17,031 bases of DNA from Lachnospiraceae bacterium UBA938 (GCA_002293475.1 DBDG01000058.1:1-17031), one strand, 5' to 3'; shown: positions 8,008 through 15,850, numbered from the stretch's first letter. The notes: generated by a model not told the origin, from the letters alone. Numbers and translations are program-made.

Positions 8008-9441
8008 TCACTGGGCTTTCTTCTCCAGCAGAACAACCGTCTCAACGTGTGTCGTATGCGGAAACTGATCAGCCCCCCGCACTCTTTGAAGCTCATAACC
8101 CCTGTCACAGAGTATCTTCAGATCTCTGGACAGCGTGGCACTGTCACAGCTGATGTATACAATCCTATCCGGTTTCATCTTAACCATAGTTTCCAGACAG
8201 GCTTCGTCACATCCCTTCCGGGGCGGATCAACTACGATTACATCGGCGGCAATCCCTTCTTTCTCATATTTCTCCGGAAGTATCTCTTCAGCCTTTCCTT
8301 GGAAGAACTCTACATTTTCAATTACGTTAATAAAGGCATTTTTTCTGGCATCTTCGACTGCTTCCGGCACGGTTTCAATGCCGTACACCTGCCCGGCCTG
8401 CTCCGCCATAAAAAGCGATATCGTCCCGATGCCACAGTAAATATCCCAAACTACATCCTTCTTAGTAAGACCGGCAAACTCTAGGGCAATACTATAAACT
8501 TTTTCTGTTTGCAGGGGATTTACCTGATAAAAAGACAGCGGTGATATCGCGAAGGTAAAACTCCTGCCTGTCAGTACGAAATCTCTGGCTGAATCACGCA
8601 TATGGATCGTATCGCGGATTATATCCTTGCCCCAGATCGTTTTTATCTCTTTCCCCATGATGACATTACTGCGTTGCTGGTTTATGTTAATTAAAATACC
8701 GGTTATGCCCTTCATGCCTTTTAAGGCATCAACCAAGGCCTGCTGCCGCGGCAGTCCTCTGCCGTTGATGACCAGACACACCATGATTTCTCCGCTAGTA
8801 AATCCGGTACGGATCAAAATATGGCGGATCAGGCCGGTTCCGTCTTTTTCATCATAAGCGCTGACTCCGTTATTCACCATATACTTTAAAACCGTCTCCA
8901 GAATCTCCTGATTCTCTTCCGCCCCTAGGTAACAGTCGGTATTGGCTATGATGCTGTGCGTTCGTCCGGCATAAAAACCGGTTATCAGTCTGCCTTCTTT
9001 ATCCTTTCCTACGGGATATTGCGCCTTATTCCGGTACCGGAATACGCCCTCTTCTGTGTCCTTTGGCATACCGACGATAGGTTCCAGCACCATGTCCGCT
9101 GTCTGGGGGGAGAAACCGCCGATGCGGATCAGATTATTTCTGATCTTATTCTGTTTATATTCCAGCTGCTTCTCATACTGCATCGCCTGAAGACGGCAAC
9201 CCCCACATTCTTTATGGAAGATACATTTGGGCTCAACACGAAAAGAAGAAGGTGTTACCACCTTCTTAAGCTTTGCATATGCATAATTCTTATGGATTTT
9301 CATAATAACGGCTTCTGCTAAGTCACCGATTATAGCATCCTTTATGAAGACGGTGTATCCTTCCACCTTGCCGACACCTTCTCCCTCATGCCCCATATCT
9401 TCTATTAAAACTCTTACAATATCATTTTTCTTAAAATCCAT
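8008..9441 (-). CDS. rlmD: 23S rRNA (uracil-5-)-methyltransferase, RlmD/RumA family
   Basis: SAM-dependent RNA uracil-C5 methyltransferase, 477 residues. An N-terminal TRAM-like RNA-binding domain spans about residues 1-60. An iron-sulfur cluster is indicated by Cys73, Cys79, Cys82 (KECGGC) and a fourth Cys near 171. The methyltransferase domain shows QVNPLQTEKVY, the SAM site VWDIYCGIGTISL, DPPRKG, and the nucleophile Cys432 in YISCDSATLSRDL. The catalytic base is Glu467 in HVET; the 35-residue spacing from the nucleophile equals that in E. coli RumA. The ribosome site is weak (AAAGGT about 9 bases upstream). The last codons, including that for Glu467, form an att-like repeat, so the final residues (EKKAQ) are probably supplied by the neighbouring island. 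Target position on rRNA versus tRNA (TrmA-type) is not decided by sequence alone. Confidence 0.9.
   Translation of the reverse strand: MDFKKNDIVRVLIEDMGHEGEGVGKVEGYTVFIKDAIIGDLAEAVIMKIHKNYAYAKLKKVVTPSSFRVEPKCIFHKECGGCRLQAMQYEKQLEYKQNKIRNNLIRIGGFSPQTADMVLEPIVGMPKDTEEGVFRYRNKAQYPVGKDKEGRLITGFYAGRTHSIIANTDCYLGAEENQEILETVLKYMVNNGVSAYDEKDGTGLIRHILIRTGFTSGEIMVCLVINGRGLPRQQALVDALKGMKGITGILININQQRSNVIMGKEIKTIWGKDIIRDTIHMRDSARDFVLTGRSFTFAISPLSFYQVNPLQTEKVYSIALEFAGLTKKDVVWDIYCGIGTISLFMAEQAGQVYGIETVPEAVEDARKNAFINVIENVEFFQGKAEEILPEKYEKEGIAADVIVVDPPRKGCDEACLETMVKMKPDRIVYISCDSATLSRDLKILCDRGYELQRVRGADQFPHTTHVETVVLLEKKAQ
8033..8049. repeat. Inner att-like direct repeat within the rlmD 3' end
   Basis: ACAACCGTCTCAACGTG, paired with 5753-5769. 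It lies inside the rlmD coding region and encodes HVETVV on the minus strand, including the catalytic Glu codon. After it the two copies diverge except that both still encode LL. Confidence 0.7.
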
Positions 9442-9512
9442 TTATATAATACCTTTAAATTAATTAAGGATTCATTAAGGGAAGCCTTGAAATCACTTAA
9501 GCAGCGCTCTTT

Positions 9513-9597
9513 GATATTTTAAAATATCCTCAACCTTCCAAACATGCCGCTACGCGGCACAAACAATCAGTGAGAAGAACGGCTTTAGACGTTCTTC
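9513..9597. repeat. Tandem inverted repeats in the gap between yhaM-like gene and rlmD
   Basis: Three perfect dyads follow one another: GATATTTT-AAAATATC (9513-9528, no loop), TGCCGC-TAC-GCGGCA (9545-9559), and GAAGAACG with CGTTCTTC (9574-9581 and 9590-9597, 8-base loop). With the hairpin at 9601-9656 they fill most of the 190-base intergenic region. They may form a structured leader for rlmD, processing sites, or a small repeat-type insertion. No T run follows the three dyads listed here. Confidence 0.45.
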
Positions 9598-9600
9598 CGT

Positions 9601-9656
9601 GTGTAATATAGTAATTCTTAGTCTCTGTACTTTAGAGACTTAGAATTTCTTTACAC
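9601..9656 (-). terminator. Long hairpin at the end of the yhaM-like gene
   Basis: Arms 9614-9626 (ATTCTTAGTCTCT) and 9634-9646 (AGAGACTTAGAAT) pair over 13 bases with one mismatch and a 7-base loop. A second, outer pairing GTGTAA with TTACAC (9601-9606 and 9651-9656) extends it. The stem overlaps the stop codon of the yhaM-like gene. There is no clear T run after it, so it may be an mRNA-stabilising stem or an inefficient terminator. Confidence 0.45.
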
Positions 9657-10591
9657 ACTGTTACCTTCAGATTAGACTCAAATAAGCGGTTATACCCTAG
9701 CCATCCAGTCTCTTCCGTATTTTCCAGCAGCTCTGTAAAGGTCTGTAGCTTGGCGTCCGTATTATCGGCAAAATTAAGTGCGACAGCTTCGATAAGAGCC
9801 GGCTTCTTAGGTGAGCCGTATTCATATTCGCCGTGATGAGCCAAGATACAGTGTTTCAGTTCTGCTGCCAACAGCGCCGGAAAGCCGTCAATCTTCCTGA
9901 TCCGCTCGCCGACCATCTCACAGCCGATCACGATATGCCCCACAAACTGTCCTTCATCCGTATAATCATTTAAGGGAAAAAGTGACAGCTCCTTTGTCTT
10001 ACCGATGTCATGACAAAGTGCTGCACTGATCAGCAGATCTCTCTTAAGTACAGAATACACACTGCAATAATAGTCACACATTCTGACCACCGCCAAGGTA
10101 TGCTGCAGAAGACCCCCGACAAAACCATGGTGAATGCTTTTGGCAGCGGAAGATTTTTTAAAGGCCTGGGAAAATTCTCCGTCATGTATAAAAATATCTT
10201 CCATTAGTATTTTGAGGTAGCGGTTATTAAGTCCGCTGATATAGCCTATCAATTTCTTGTACATCTCATCTATATCATAAGGACTTACCGGAAGATAATC
10301 AACCGGATTATATTCCTCCTCACGGCATAGGCGGACCCTCTTGACATTTACCTGTAAAGCGCCTTGAAAACTGACGATTTCCCCATATACTTCAATATAA
10401 TCTAAAACATCAAATTCGCCGATGCCGGCATTGTTGGGATCCCATATCTTGGCATCCAGCGTTCCGGTTTTATCCTGTAGTATGACATTGTCATAAGGTT
10501 TTCCGTTTTTTGTTACGGCCGAAGCTTTATATTTGCACAGATAAATATCAAAAACTTTATCCCCGTCACTATAATCCTTTATGTATTTCAT
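9632..10591 (-). CDS. yhaM: 3'-5' exonuclease, YhaM family (OB fold plus HD domain)
   Basis: 319 residues, the typical size of YhaM. An N-terminal OB-fold nucleic-acid-binding domain (about 10-90, with VILQDKTGTLDAKIW and IEVYGEIVSFQGALQ) is followed by an HD-type metal-dependent phosphohydrolase domain. Metal-site residues visible are His154/His155 and His164 (LLQH), the HD pair His194-Asp195 in AALCHDIGKTKEL, a later His in GHIVIG, and HHGEYEYGSPKKP. In Bacillus, YhaM degrades RNA and single-stranded DNA from the 3' end; the same role is inferred here. Ribosome site AGGAG lies 9 bases before the ATG. It starts 47 bases after the HtrA-like gene on the same strand, probably in the same transcript. 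Confidence 0.9.
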   Translation of the reverse strand: MKYIKDYSDGDKVFDIYLCKYKASAVTKNGKPYDNVILQDKTGTLDAKIWDPNNAGIGEFDVLDYIEVYGEIVSFQGALQVNVKRVRLCREEEYNPVDYLPVSPYDIDEMYKKLIGYISGLNNRYLKILMEDIFIHDGEFSQAFKKSSAAKSIHHGFVGGLLQHTLAVVRMCDYYCSVYSVLKRDLLISAALCHDIGKTKELSLFPLNDYTDEGQFVGHIVIGCEMVGERIRKIDGFPALLAAELKHCILAHHGEYEYGSPKKPALIEAVALNFADNTDAKLQTFTELLENTEETGWLGYNRLFESNLKVTVCKEILSL

Positions 10592-10638
10592 CTTGATTCA
10601 CTCCTATTTTTTTCCACTGCTTCCAACCGCCTATCCCT

Positions 10639-11988
10639 TTATTCGCTGTGACCAAGCACTACTTCCAGCTCAATCTCACGATAACCTTCCGGTGCTTGTC
10701 GCATAACTGTCATCAAGACAGACTGCTCCGGCTTATTTTTGAAAAGGGCATTTATATAATCTTTAAAACCCGATATTTCCTCATCTTCTATCTTGACGAT
10801 CACATCGCCGCTTTGTATACCCGCGCTCATAGCCGGGGAATCCATCTCTGCTTCCCTGACATAAGCCCCCAACGGAACACCCTGTTCCTCGTGGACTTCC
10901 GCAGGAACATCCGTTCCATAAATACCAAGATAGGCTTTTTCCGAGTTATTGCACATGCTGCGGATTAACGGCCCCAATTCTGATATGCCGACGGCACTGG
11001 TGATATTTTCTATATCATCACTGTTATAGCTGTTGTCAATGATTCCTACAACCTGTCCCTGCAAATTGACAAAAATACCTTCCGCGCTGATGCTTCCATA
11101 AATATCACTCGTAATCAGCTTATAGGACGCATCGGCAAGAGACATTGAACCGGTAGTCGAAGTAATATAACCATAGCAAATAGATTCTACGTTCCCTACT
11201 ATTCTACCAATGGCGATAATTGGCGTTCCGATTATATTTACTGTAGAAGAATTACCCAATTCCATTACTTTTATCTGATCCCGGGTTTCTTCGCTCAACA
11301 TTAATTTGGACACGGCAAGTATGGTAAGGCCGGTATCGCGGTTTTTTCTCCTGATTCCTGCCTGATACTGTTTGCCGTCAATAAATGTTACCATGATCGT
11401 TTCCGCATTTTCGATAGCATCGGTATGCACCAGTATGTGGTATTCAATGCCGTTATCAAATATAATCGTTCCGGAGGTCTGGTTAACCGTATCATGAGCA
11501 TTATTAAACCCGTCTATGTCTGATCTAACCCCTGATACCATAACCATCGCCTTTCTTGCTTCTCTGGCGATACCTAACATGGCACTGTTCATAGACATAT
11601 ATTCATCTGTCCCAGCCCGTTGTTTCTCCAGTTGCTTTGTTACTATCTCAACTATGTGAGAATCGTCCATCACTACGGCTTCTGCTTCGGGATTCTCCGC
11701 CTGCATCTGCGTTTCATCCACGATCATGTCCTCCGGAAGAATCTCTTCTTCAATCACCTCATCCGGAACCATAAATTCCCGTATTTCCACCTCTTCTTCC
11801 GGATAAAGCCGATTACTGATAACCGGTTCGAGAACTAAAAAAGTAAGACAGGCAATCAATCCGAACAAGACCGCCATCATCGCTGTTATCAGCGTTCTCC
11901 TTAAAAGCTTCTTTCGATTAAGAGGCCGTTGCTTAATTCTTTCCTTCAAGAAATCAGAATCTTGACTGCCGACATTTTCCTCTTTCAT
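10639..11988 (-). CDS. HtrA-like membrane protein with PDZ domain, apparently catalytically inactive
   Basis: 449 residues. A basic cytoplasmic N-terminus, one membrane helix (about 33-53) and an acidic Glu/Asp-rich linker (about 62-107) are followed by a trypsin-like domain and a C-terminal PDZ domain (from about YLGIYGTDVP, with SPAMSAGIQSGDVIVKI). The layout is that of HtrA/DegP-type surface proteases. When I align by eye, however, the His motif TNNHV reads VHTDA, the Asp motif TDLAVL reads TGLTIL, and the Ser motif GNSGGP reads ISAEGI, so none of the triad is retained. It may be a scaffold or sensor. The ATG at 11988 (AAGGA 6 bases upstream) is preferred over an in-frame TTG one codon earlier. 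It starts 15 bases after the DegV-like gene. Confidence 0.8.
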   Translation of the reverse strand: MKEENVGSQDSDFLKERIKQRPLNRKKLLRRTLITAMMAVLFGLIACLTFLVLEPVISNRLYPEEEVEIREFMVPDEVIEEEILPEDMIVDETQMQAENPEAEAVVMDDSHIVEIVTKQLEKQRAGTDEYMSMNSAMLGIAREARKAMVMVSGVRSDIDGFNNAHDTVNQTSGTIIFDNGIEYHILVHTDAIENAETIMVTFIDGKQYQAGIRRKNRDTGLTILAVSKLMLSEETRDQIKVMELGNSSTVNIIGTPIIAIGRIVGNVESICYGYITSTTGSMSLADASYKLITSDIYGSISAEGIFVNLQGQVVGIIDNSYNSDDIENITSAVGISELGPLIRSMCNNSEKAYLGIYGTDVPAEVHEEQGVPLGAYVREAEMDSPAMSAGIQSGDVIVKIEDEEISGFKDYINALFKNKPEQSVLMTVMRQAPEGYREIELEVVLGHSE

Positions 11989-12003
11989 CAATTATCCTTT
12001 CAA

Positions 12004-12873
12004 TTAACGGTATTCTCCTAAGAATACGACACCCAGCAAGCCTGGACCAGAGTGTGCCCCGATACTAGGGCCTACCGGCCGAACCAGAAACTTATCATAA
12101 CCAAGCTTATCGATAATAAGCTGTTTTAAATACAAAGCCTCCTCTTCACAGTCTCCGTGTAAGATACCAATGGCGATCTGCTTGTCCTTCCATTCGCCAA
12201 GGCGGTCCGACACATTGTTCACCAAGACATTCATTGATTTTTTTCGTCCCCTTGTTTTTGACAAAGCGACCAGCCCGCCTTCGGCATTAATATGAAGAAT
12301 AGGCTTTACATCCATCAGCGACCCTACGATTGCCGATGTTTTAGAAAGACGCCCGCCACGATAGAGATGATTTAAGTCATCCACCGTGAAATGTGCGCAT
12401 ATATGCGGTATCAAGCCAACTATTATATCTCTTGTCTCGTCTAGACCTTTGCCTTGCTTTTTTAACTCCAGCGCCTTCATAATCATTATCATTTCTCCCA
12501 CCGAAGCGGAAAGCGTATCTAGCACCAGTATTTTTGCCTCCGGATGCTTTTCCATAATCTCTTGTGACATCATCACGACATTGCTGCAGCCGCCGCTCAG
12601 CGCGGAAGAAAAACTGATATGTAAAATATCCTTCCCCGCTTCGACAAGACTAGTAAATTTTTCTTCTATAACAACAGGGTTACTTGCCATAGTGCCCGCT
12701 TTTTTCCCTGCACGCATAGCATCGTAAAATTCCTTAATGCTTAACTCTTTATCCTCTCCATAAATCTCATCCTCAATTGAATAATAGTGGGGAATTACAC
12801 AAATATCATTTTCAAGAATAAACTCTCCCGGCAAATCAGCATTGCTTTCCGTAGATATGATAAATTCTCTCAT
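12004..12873 (-). CDS. DegV family fatty-acid-binding protein
   Basis: 289 residues, full length for the DegV/FakB fold. Characteristic parts are FIISTESNADLP at the N-terminus, TMASNP, HISFSSALSGGCSNV, DTLSASVGEM, and the C-terminal domain with YRGGRLSKTSAIVGSLMDVKPIL and a closing GPSIGAHSGPGLLGVVF. Family members bind a fatty acid and, as FakB, present it to a fatty acid kinase for phosphorylation and entry into phospholipid synthesis; whether this copy serves FakA is unknown, since no kinase gene is in the window. The ribosome site AAAGGAG lies about 8 bases before the ATG. It is the first gene of a probable operon with the HtrA-like and YhaM-like genes, and it diverges from the exonuclease gene across a 169-base AT-rich gap. 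Confidence 0.9.
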   Translation of the reverse strand: MREFIISTESNADLPGEFILENDICVIPHYYSIEDEIYGEDKELSIKEFYDAMRAGKKAGTMASNPVVIEEKFTSLVEAGKDILHISFSSALSGGCSNVVMMSQEIMEKHPEAKILVLDTLSASVGEMIMIMKALELKKQGKGLDETRDIIVGLIPHICAHFTVDDLNHLYRGGRLSKTSAIVGSLMDVKPILHINAEGGLVALSKTRGRKKSMNVLVNNVSDRLGEWKDKQIAIGILHGDCEEEALYLKQLIIDKLGYDKFLVRPVGPSIGAHSGPGLLGVVFLGEYR

Positions 12874-12922
12874 TAAATTTGCTCCTTTCCATTTGAAAGT
12901 ATTTTTATTAATTTATTAAATA

Positions 12923-12951
12923 AGTATATCATTATATTTGTGCAGGTGCAA
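12923..12951 (-). promoter_or_regulatory. Probable promoter of the degV-htrA-yhaM operon
   Basis: On the minus strand TATACT (12923-12928) has a weak TTGCAC (12946-12951) 17 bases upstream. An overlapping perfect TATAAT (12931-12936) with TTGTTA (12952-12957) at only 15 bases is an alternative. Both lie 50-60 bases before the DegV start codon. Confidence 0.4.
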
Positions 12952-12976
12952 TAACAACCGCTGCTACCGCTTTCTC

Positions 12977-13005
12977 TTGTGTAAAACTATGTTTAGTGAT
13001 AGAAT
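12977..13005 (+). promoter_or_regulatory. Possible promoter of the exonuclease gene
   Basis: TTGTGT (12977-12982) and TAGAAT (13000-13005) are 17 bases apart, placing the transcript start about 30 bases before the chosen ATG at 13043. The -35 match is weak (3 of 6), the -10 match good (5 of 6). Confidence 0.4.
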
Positions 13006-13042
13006 TAGTCTAGTAATTATCTGTGAATTACATGGAGATTAT

Positions 13043-13993
13043 ATGAATTATATTGTATTGGACCTAGAATGGAATCAAAGTCATACGGGAAACCATGCGG
13101 AAGTAAAAGAGCTTCCGTTTGAGATTATTGATTTAGGCGCTATTAAGCTAAATCAGGAAATGCATATGCTAGATGAATTTAATCAATTGATCAGACCCAG
13201 TGTATATGACAAAATGCATCACGTAACCAGCAAAATCATTCATCTCCACATGAAGGATCTGATGAAAGGCCATCCGTTCGAACAGGTAATGAGAGCTTTT
13301 TTAGACTGGTGCGGAAATGATATTGTTTTTTGTACGTGGGGCTCTATGGATCTAGTGGAGATTCAGCGGAACATGAGCTATTACGGCATGAATCCGTTAA
13401 GCGACCGTCCGATCCGCTATCTGGATGTGCAGAAATTATTCAGTATTGCCTATGAGGACCGTAAAAGCCAACGTTCGCTGGAATATGCCATAGACTATCT
13501 AAGTCTGCCCAAAGATATTCCCTTTCACCGGGCATTCAGTGACGCATATTATACAGCTAAAATCCTAACCGCTATGGAACCGGCGGTACTGAAGAATTAT
13601 TCTTACGATACTTATATCTTGCCGAAAAACAGAGCTGAAGAGATCCATGTGGATTTTGATACCTATCATAAATATATCTCAGTGGAATTTGCCGATAAGT
13701 CAGCCGCATTGACCGATCGCGAAGTGCTTAGCACTCGCTGTTATCTCTGTGCAGGAAAGAAGAACCTGAAAAGAAAAGTCCGCTGGTTTTCCAATAACGG
13801 CAAGCACTACTATTGTGTTTCCCTGTGCCCCATCCATGGCTACATGAAATCAAAGATCCGGATAAAGAAAACCCAAACCAACGGTGTCTATGTAATAAAG
13901 ACTTCGAAATTTATATCTGAGGAAGATTTCATTGAGATACAATCTAAAAAAGATAGTATGAAAAAACCGCGCCGACATAAGAAAAAGAAATAA
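13043..13993 (+). CDS. DEDDh 3'-5' exonuclease with C-terminal cysteine cluster
   Basis: 316 residues. The first domain is an RNase T/DnaQ-like exonuclease: Asp7 and Glu9 (LDLEWN), Asp103 (WGSMDL), His162 and Asp167 (HRAFSDAYYTAKI) give the complete DEDDh set of metal ligands and general base. This resembles KapD/ERI1-type proteins. The second part (about 190-316) carries CYLC (Cys233, Cys236) and CVSLC (Cys258, Cys262), a likely zinc ribbon, and ends in a basic tail KKPRRHKKKK that could bind nucleic acid. The ATG at 13043 is chosen because GGAG (13034-13037) is just upstream and the exonuclease motif starts at residue 3; an in-frame ATG 35 codons earlier would add an unrelated Cys-rich extension overlapping the divergent promoter. 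Substrate (RNA or DNA) is unknown. It is convergent with the carboxypeptidase gene, 15 bases apart. Confidence 0.82.
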   Translation: MNYIVLDLEWNQSHTGNHAEVKELPFEIIDLGAIKLNQEMHMLDEFNQLIRPSVYDKMHHVTSKIIHLHMKDLMKGHPFEQVMRAFLDWCGNDIVFCTWGSMDLVEIQRNMSYYGMNPLSDRPIRYLDVQKLFSIAYEDRKSQRSLEYAIDYLSLPKDIPFHRAFSDAYYTAKILTAMEPAVLKNYSYDTYILPKNRAEEIHVDFDTYHKYISVEFADKSAALTDREVLSTRCYLCAGKKNLKRKVRWFSNNGKHYYCVSLCPIHGYMKSKIRIKKTQTNGVYVIKTSKFISEEDFIEIQSKKDSMKKPRRHKKKK

Positions 13994-14008
13994 GTCAAAA
14001 AACTTCGC

Positions 14009-15622
14009 TTAATAATGGGAATTTTTATAATCAAATTGCCGTCTCTTTTTCCTTTTCTTGGTATTTCTCCTTCCATAAAACCATCGCAAGAAAAGCCGTC
14101 CCCGTCCATGCCGCCTTCGATATCTTCTTCTATTGAAATGATAATTCTGGACAGAGGCACGAATAATAAAAAATATTATAGCTATTGCGGCTATTGCCAG
14201 AATCGAGAAGATCACATTTTTCACGTTAACAAAGATAATTCTCCCGGCCTCATTATCTTCGGTCACTTGAAGATCATTGGAGGAATCCGCTGTTTCATTT
14301 ATATTATTATCCACGGCATTGCCGAGAGAGGCTTCCGTACGCTGAGACTCTGCAGCATCCGATGATACGGTTATTTCCGGTGAATCAGCGGCACCAGGAA
14401 CGATTTGACGGTCAAATTCATATGTGGCGCGGTTTTCCGTGGCAAAATCAATTGTTGCCTTACCTACGAAAGCACCATGATAAGAATAATTAATCTCCGC
14501 TACAGACGTTTCATCATCTAATAGATAGGATATCTCTGAAGTAAGGTTATGAAAATCGGTTGTCTTAGGCATAATCAGATAGCTGTCCTGATTTAAGGAA
14601 AGCATGGGGCTGGAATCCCCGAAAACATCATTTCCGGTACTAAAAAAGCTTGAATTGTCCATAATGTATTGGGTTTCATTTTCCGATACATTGACTATCT
14701 GAAAATTACTGAATCCATAGTCGAATAATTTCACCGTATCATTAAACTGTTCTGGAGATTCTTCCTTCAAAATTACACAAATCAGCTTCATCCCGTTTTT
14801 TTCGGCACAGGTCACCAAAGTCTGACGGCAGATATCAGTATAGCCGGTTTTGCCGCCGATGACATTTTCACATTCAATTTCACCGGATATCAGTTTATGT
14901 TTGTTATTAGTAACAAAGTCATCCGGCTGAGTCGCAGTTGGCGTGAAATGATAGGATGTTGTATTGGATATCTTAATTAATAATTCATTGCGGAAAAAAG
15001 CACTGGCAATCAGAGCCAAGTCGTAAGCCGTCGTATAATGGTTATCATCATATAACCCGTGGGCATTGACAAAATTAGTATTTTTGCAGCCCAGTTCCAG
15101 AGCTTTGGCCGTCATCATATCGGCAAAAGTATCCATATCGCCCCCGACATGTTCGCCGATCGCATTGGCCACTTCATTGGCCGAACCGACCATAATACCG
15201 TAAAGCGCCTGCTCCAGAGTCAATGCCTGTCCTACATCCATACCGATATTAGAGCTGCCTCTTTCAATACTGACAGCATCATGAGAAAAATAAACCATGT
15301 CGTTCAAGCTACTGTTCTCCACCGCCAACAGAGCCGTCATCAACTTCGTTGTAGATGCGGGGTACTGTTTCTTATCAATATTCTTTGCATATAGGATAAC
15401 TCCGGTATCGGCTTCTATTAAAATAGCCGAATCTGCCCCAATAGCCGGACCGGAAGGCCAGTTTTCGATATTATTGGTCTGAATAGGCAATGACTTACGC
15501 GCTTCAGCCGCCTCCATCAGCTCCTCTAAAGAAGCGGCGGAAACTGAAACAGCGGAACAGAGAAAAGTACTGATTATCATATATATCAATAATAGCGACC
15601 GGATGATTTTCTTTAATTGCAT
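14009..15622 (-). CDS. Serine D-alanyl-D-alanine carboxypeptidase (DacA/PBP5 family)
   Basis: 537 residues, longer than typical PBP5-type enzymes (roughly 400-450). A signal peptide spans about 1-29 (hydrophobic core, then SVSA). The penicillin-binding domain (peptidase S11) has the nucleophile Ser90 with Lys93 (PASTTKLM), Ser147-Ala-Asn149, and Lys258-Thr-Gly260 (GGKTGYTD). The enzyme would trim the terminal D-Ala of peptidoglycan stem peptides outside the membrane. A second domain and a Ser/Asn-rich linker lead to a C-terminal membrane helix (VIFSILAIAAIAIIFFII). The final 50 residues contain about 20 Arg/Lys and would be cytoplasmic. The start has GGAGA about 10 bases upstream. Its end is 15 bases from the convergent exonuclease gene, with no clear terminator between. 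Confidence 0.92.
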   Translation of the reverse strand: MQLKKIIRSLLLIYMIISTFLCSAVSVSAASLEELMEAAEARKSLPIQTNNIENWPSGPAIGADSAILIEADTGVILYAKNIDKKQYPASTTKLMTALLAVENSSLNDMVYFSHDAVSIERGSSNIGMDVGQALTLEQALYGIMVGSANEVANAIGEHVGGDMDTFADMMTAKALELGCKNTNFVNAHGLYDDNHYTTAYDLALIASAFFRNELLIKISNTTSYHFTPTATQPDDFVTNNKHKLISGEIECENVIGGKTGYTDICRQTLVTCAEKNGMKLICVILKEESPEQFNDTVKLFDYGFSNFQIVNVSENETQYIMDNSSFFSTGNDVFGDSSPMLSLNQDSYLIMPKTTDFHNLTSEISYLLDDETSVAEINYSYHGAFVGKATIDFATENRATYEFDRQIVPGAADSPEITVSSDAAESQRTEASLGNAVDNNINETADSSNDLQVTEDNEAGRIIFVNVKNVIFSILAIAAIAIIFFIIRASVQNYHFNRRRYRRRHGRGRLFLRWFYGRRNTKKRKKRRQFDYKNSHY

Positions 15623-15672
15623 AAAAATAATTCTCCATGTATTCCTGACTTAATATCTACATAATAATTAAT

Positions 15673-15700
15673 ATAATACACTATTTTTAGCAAAACTCAA
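15673..15700 (-). promoter_or_regulatory. Probable promoter of the carboxypeptidase gene
   Basis: Minus strand: TTGAGT (15695-15700), 16-base spacer, TATTAT (15673-15678), about 50 bases before the start codon. The surrounding 228-base divergent gap (15623-15850) is very AT-rich; I see no convincing promoter for trmB in it, only weak -10-like candidates such as TAAAAT. Confidence 0.4.
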
Positions 15701-15850
15701 ATAGCTTTTTCTGCTATATGTTATTAATGCTGTAATATATGTTTTTAATGGTAATTTTTGATAGAAATATTTACTTTAGAAATCTATGGCTTTAATTATT
15801 TATATGGATGATGTAAAATAATAATAATGCAAAGAATAAAGAGGTTGCCT

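Larger units (their letters stand above)
5753..8049. mobile_element. Decayed or cis-mobilizable island inserted at the rlmD 3' end
   Basis: Directly repeated 17-base ends (5753-5769 and 8033-8049, one mismatch) bound a 2280-base unit between the opp operon and rlmD. The interior is visibly richer in A+T than the flanks. It contains a DUF6602-like gene, a frameshifted DUF4062 gene, a Fic remnant and a palindrome cluster, all on the strand of rlmD where oriented. Such cargo is typical of accessory or defence DNA. The 3' end of rlmD/rumA is an established insertion site for integrative conjugative elements in Firmicutes, and the repeat covers exactly those codons. No integrase, relaxase or replication gene is present, so the unit is best seen as a deleted element or one mobilised in trans. 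The interpretation is an inference from repeats and context. Confidence 0.68.

Noticed and set aside
7863..8108. 81-codon minus-strand frame at the rlmD end
   Set aside because: It is a shadow of the last rlmD codons in another frame plus the non-coding leader of the DUF4062 gene.
12938..13042. 35-codon N-terminal extension of the exonuclease
   Set aside because: It overlaps the divergent promoter region and is followed by a ribosome site and an ATG exactly where the exonuclease domain begins.
13888..14160. 90-codon minus-strand frame across the convergent gene ends
   Set aside because: It overlaps the real ends of both the exonuclease and carboxypeptidase genes in other frames and has no ribosome site or recognisable content.
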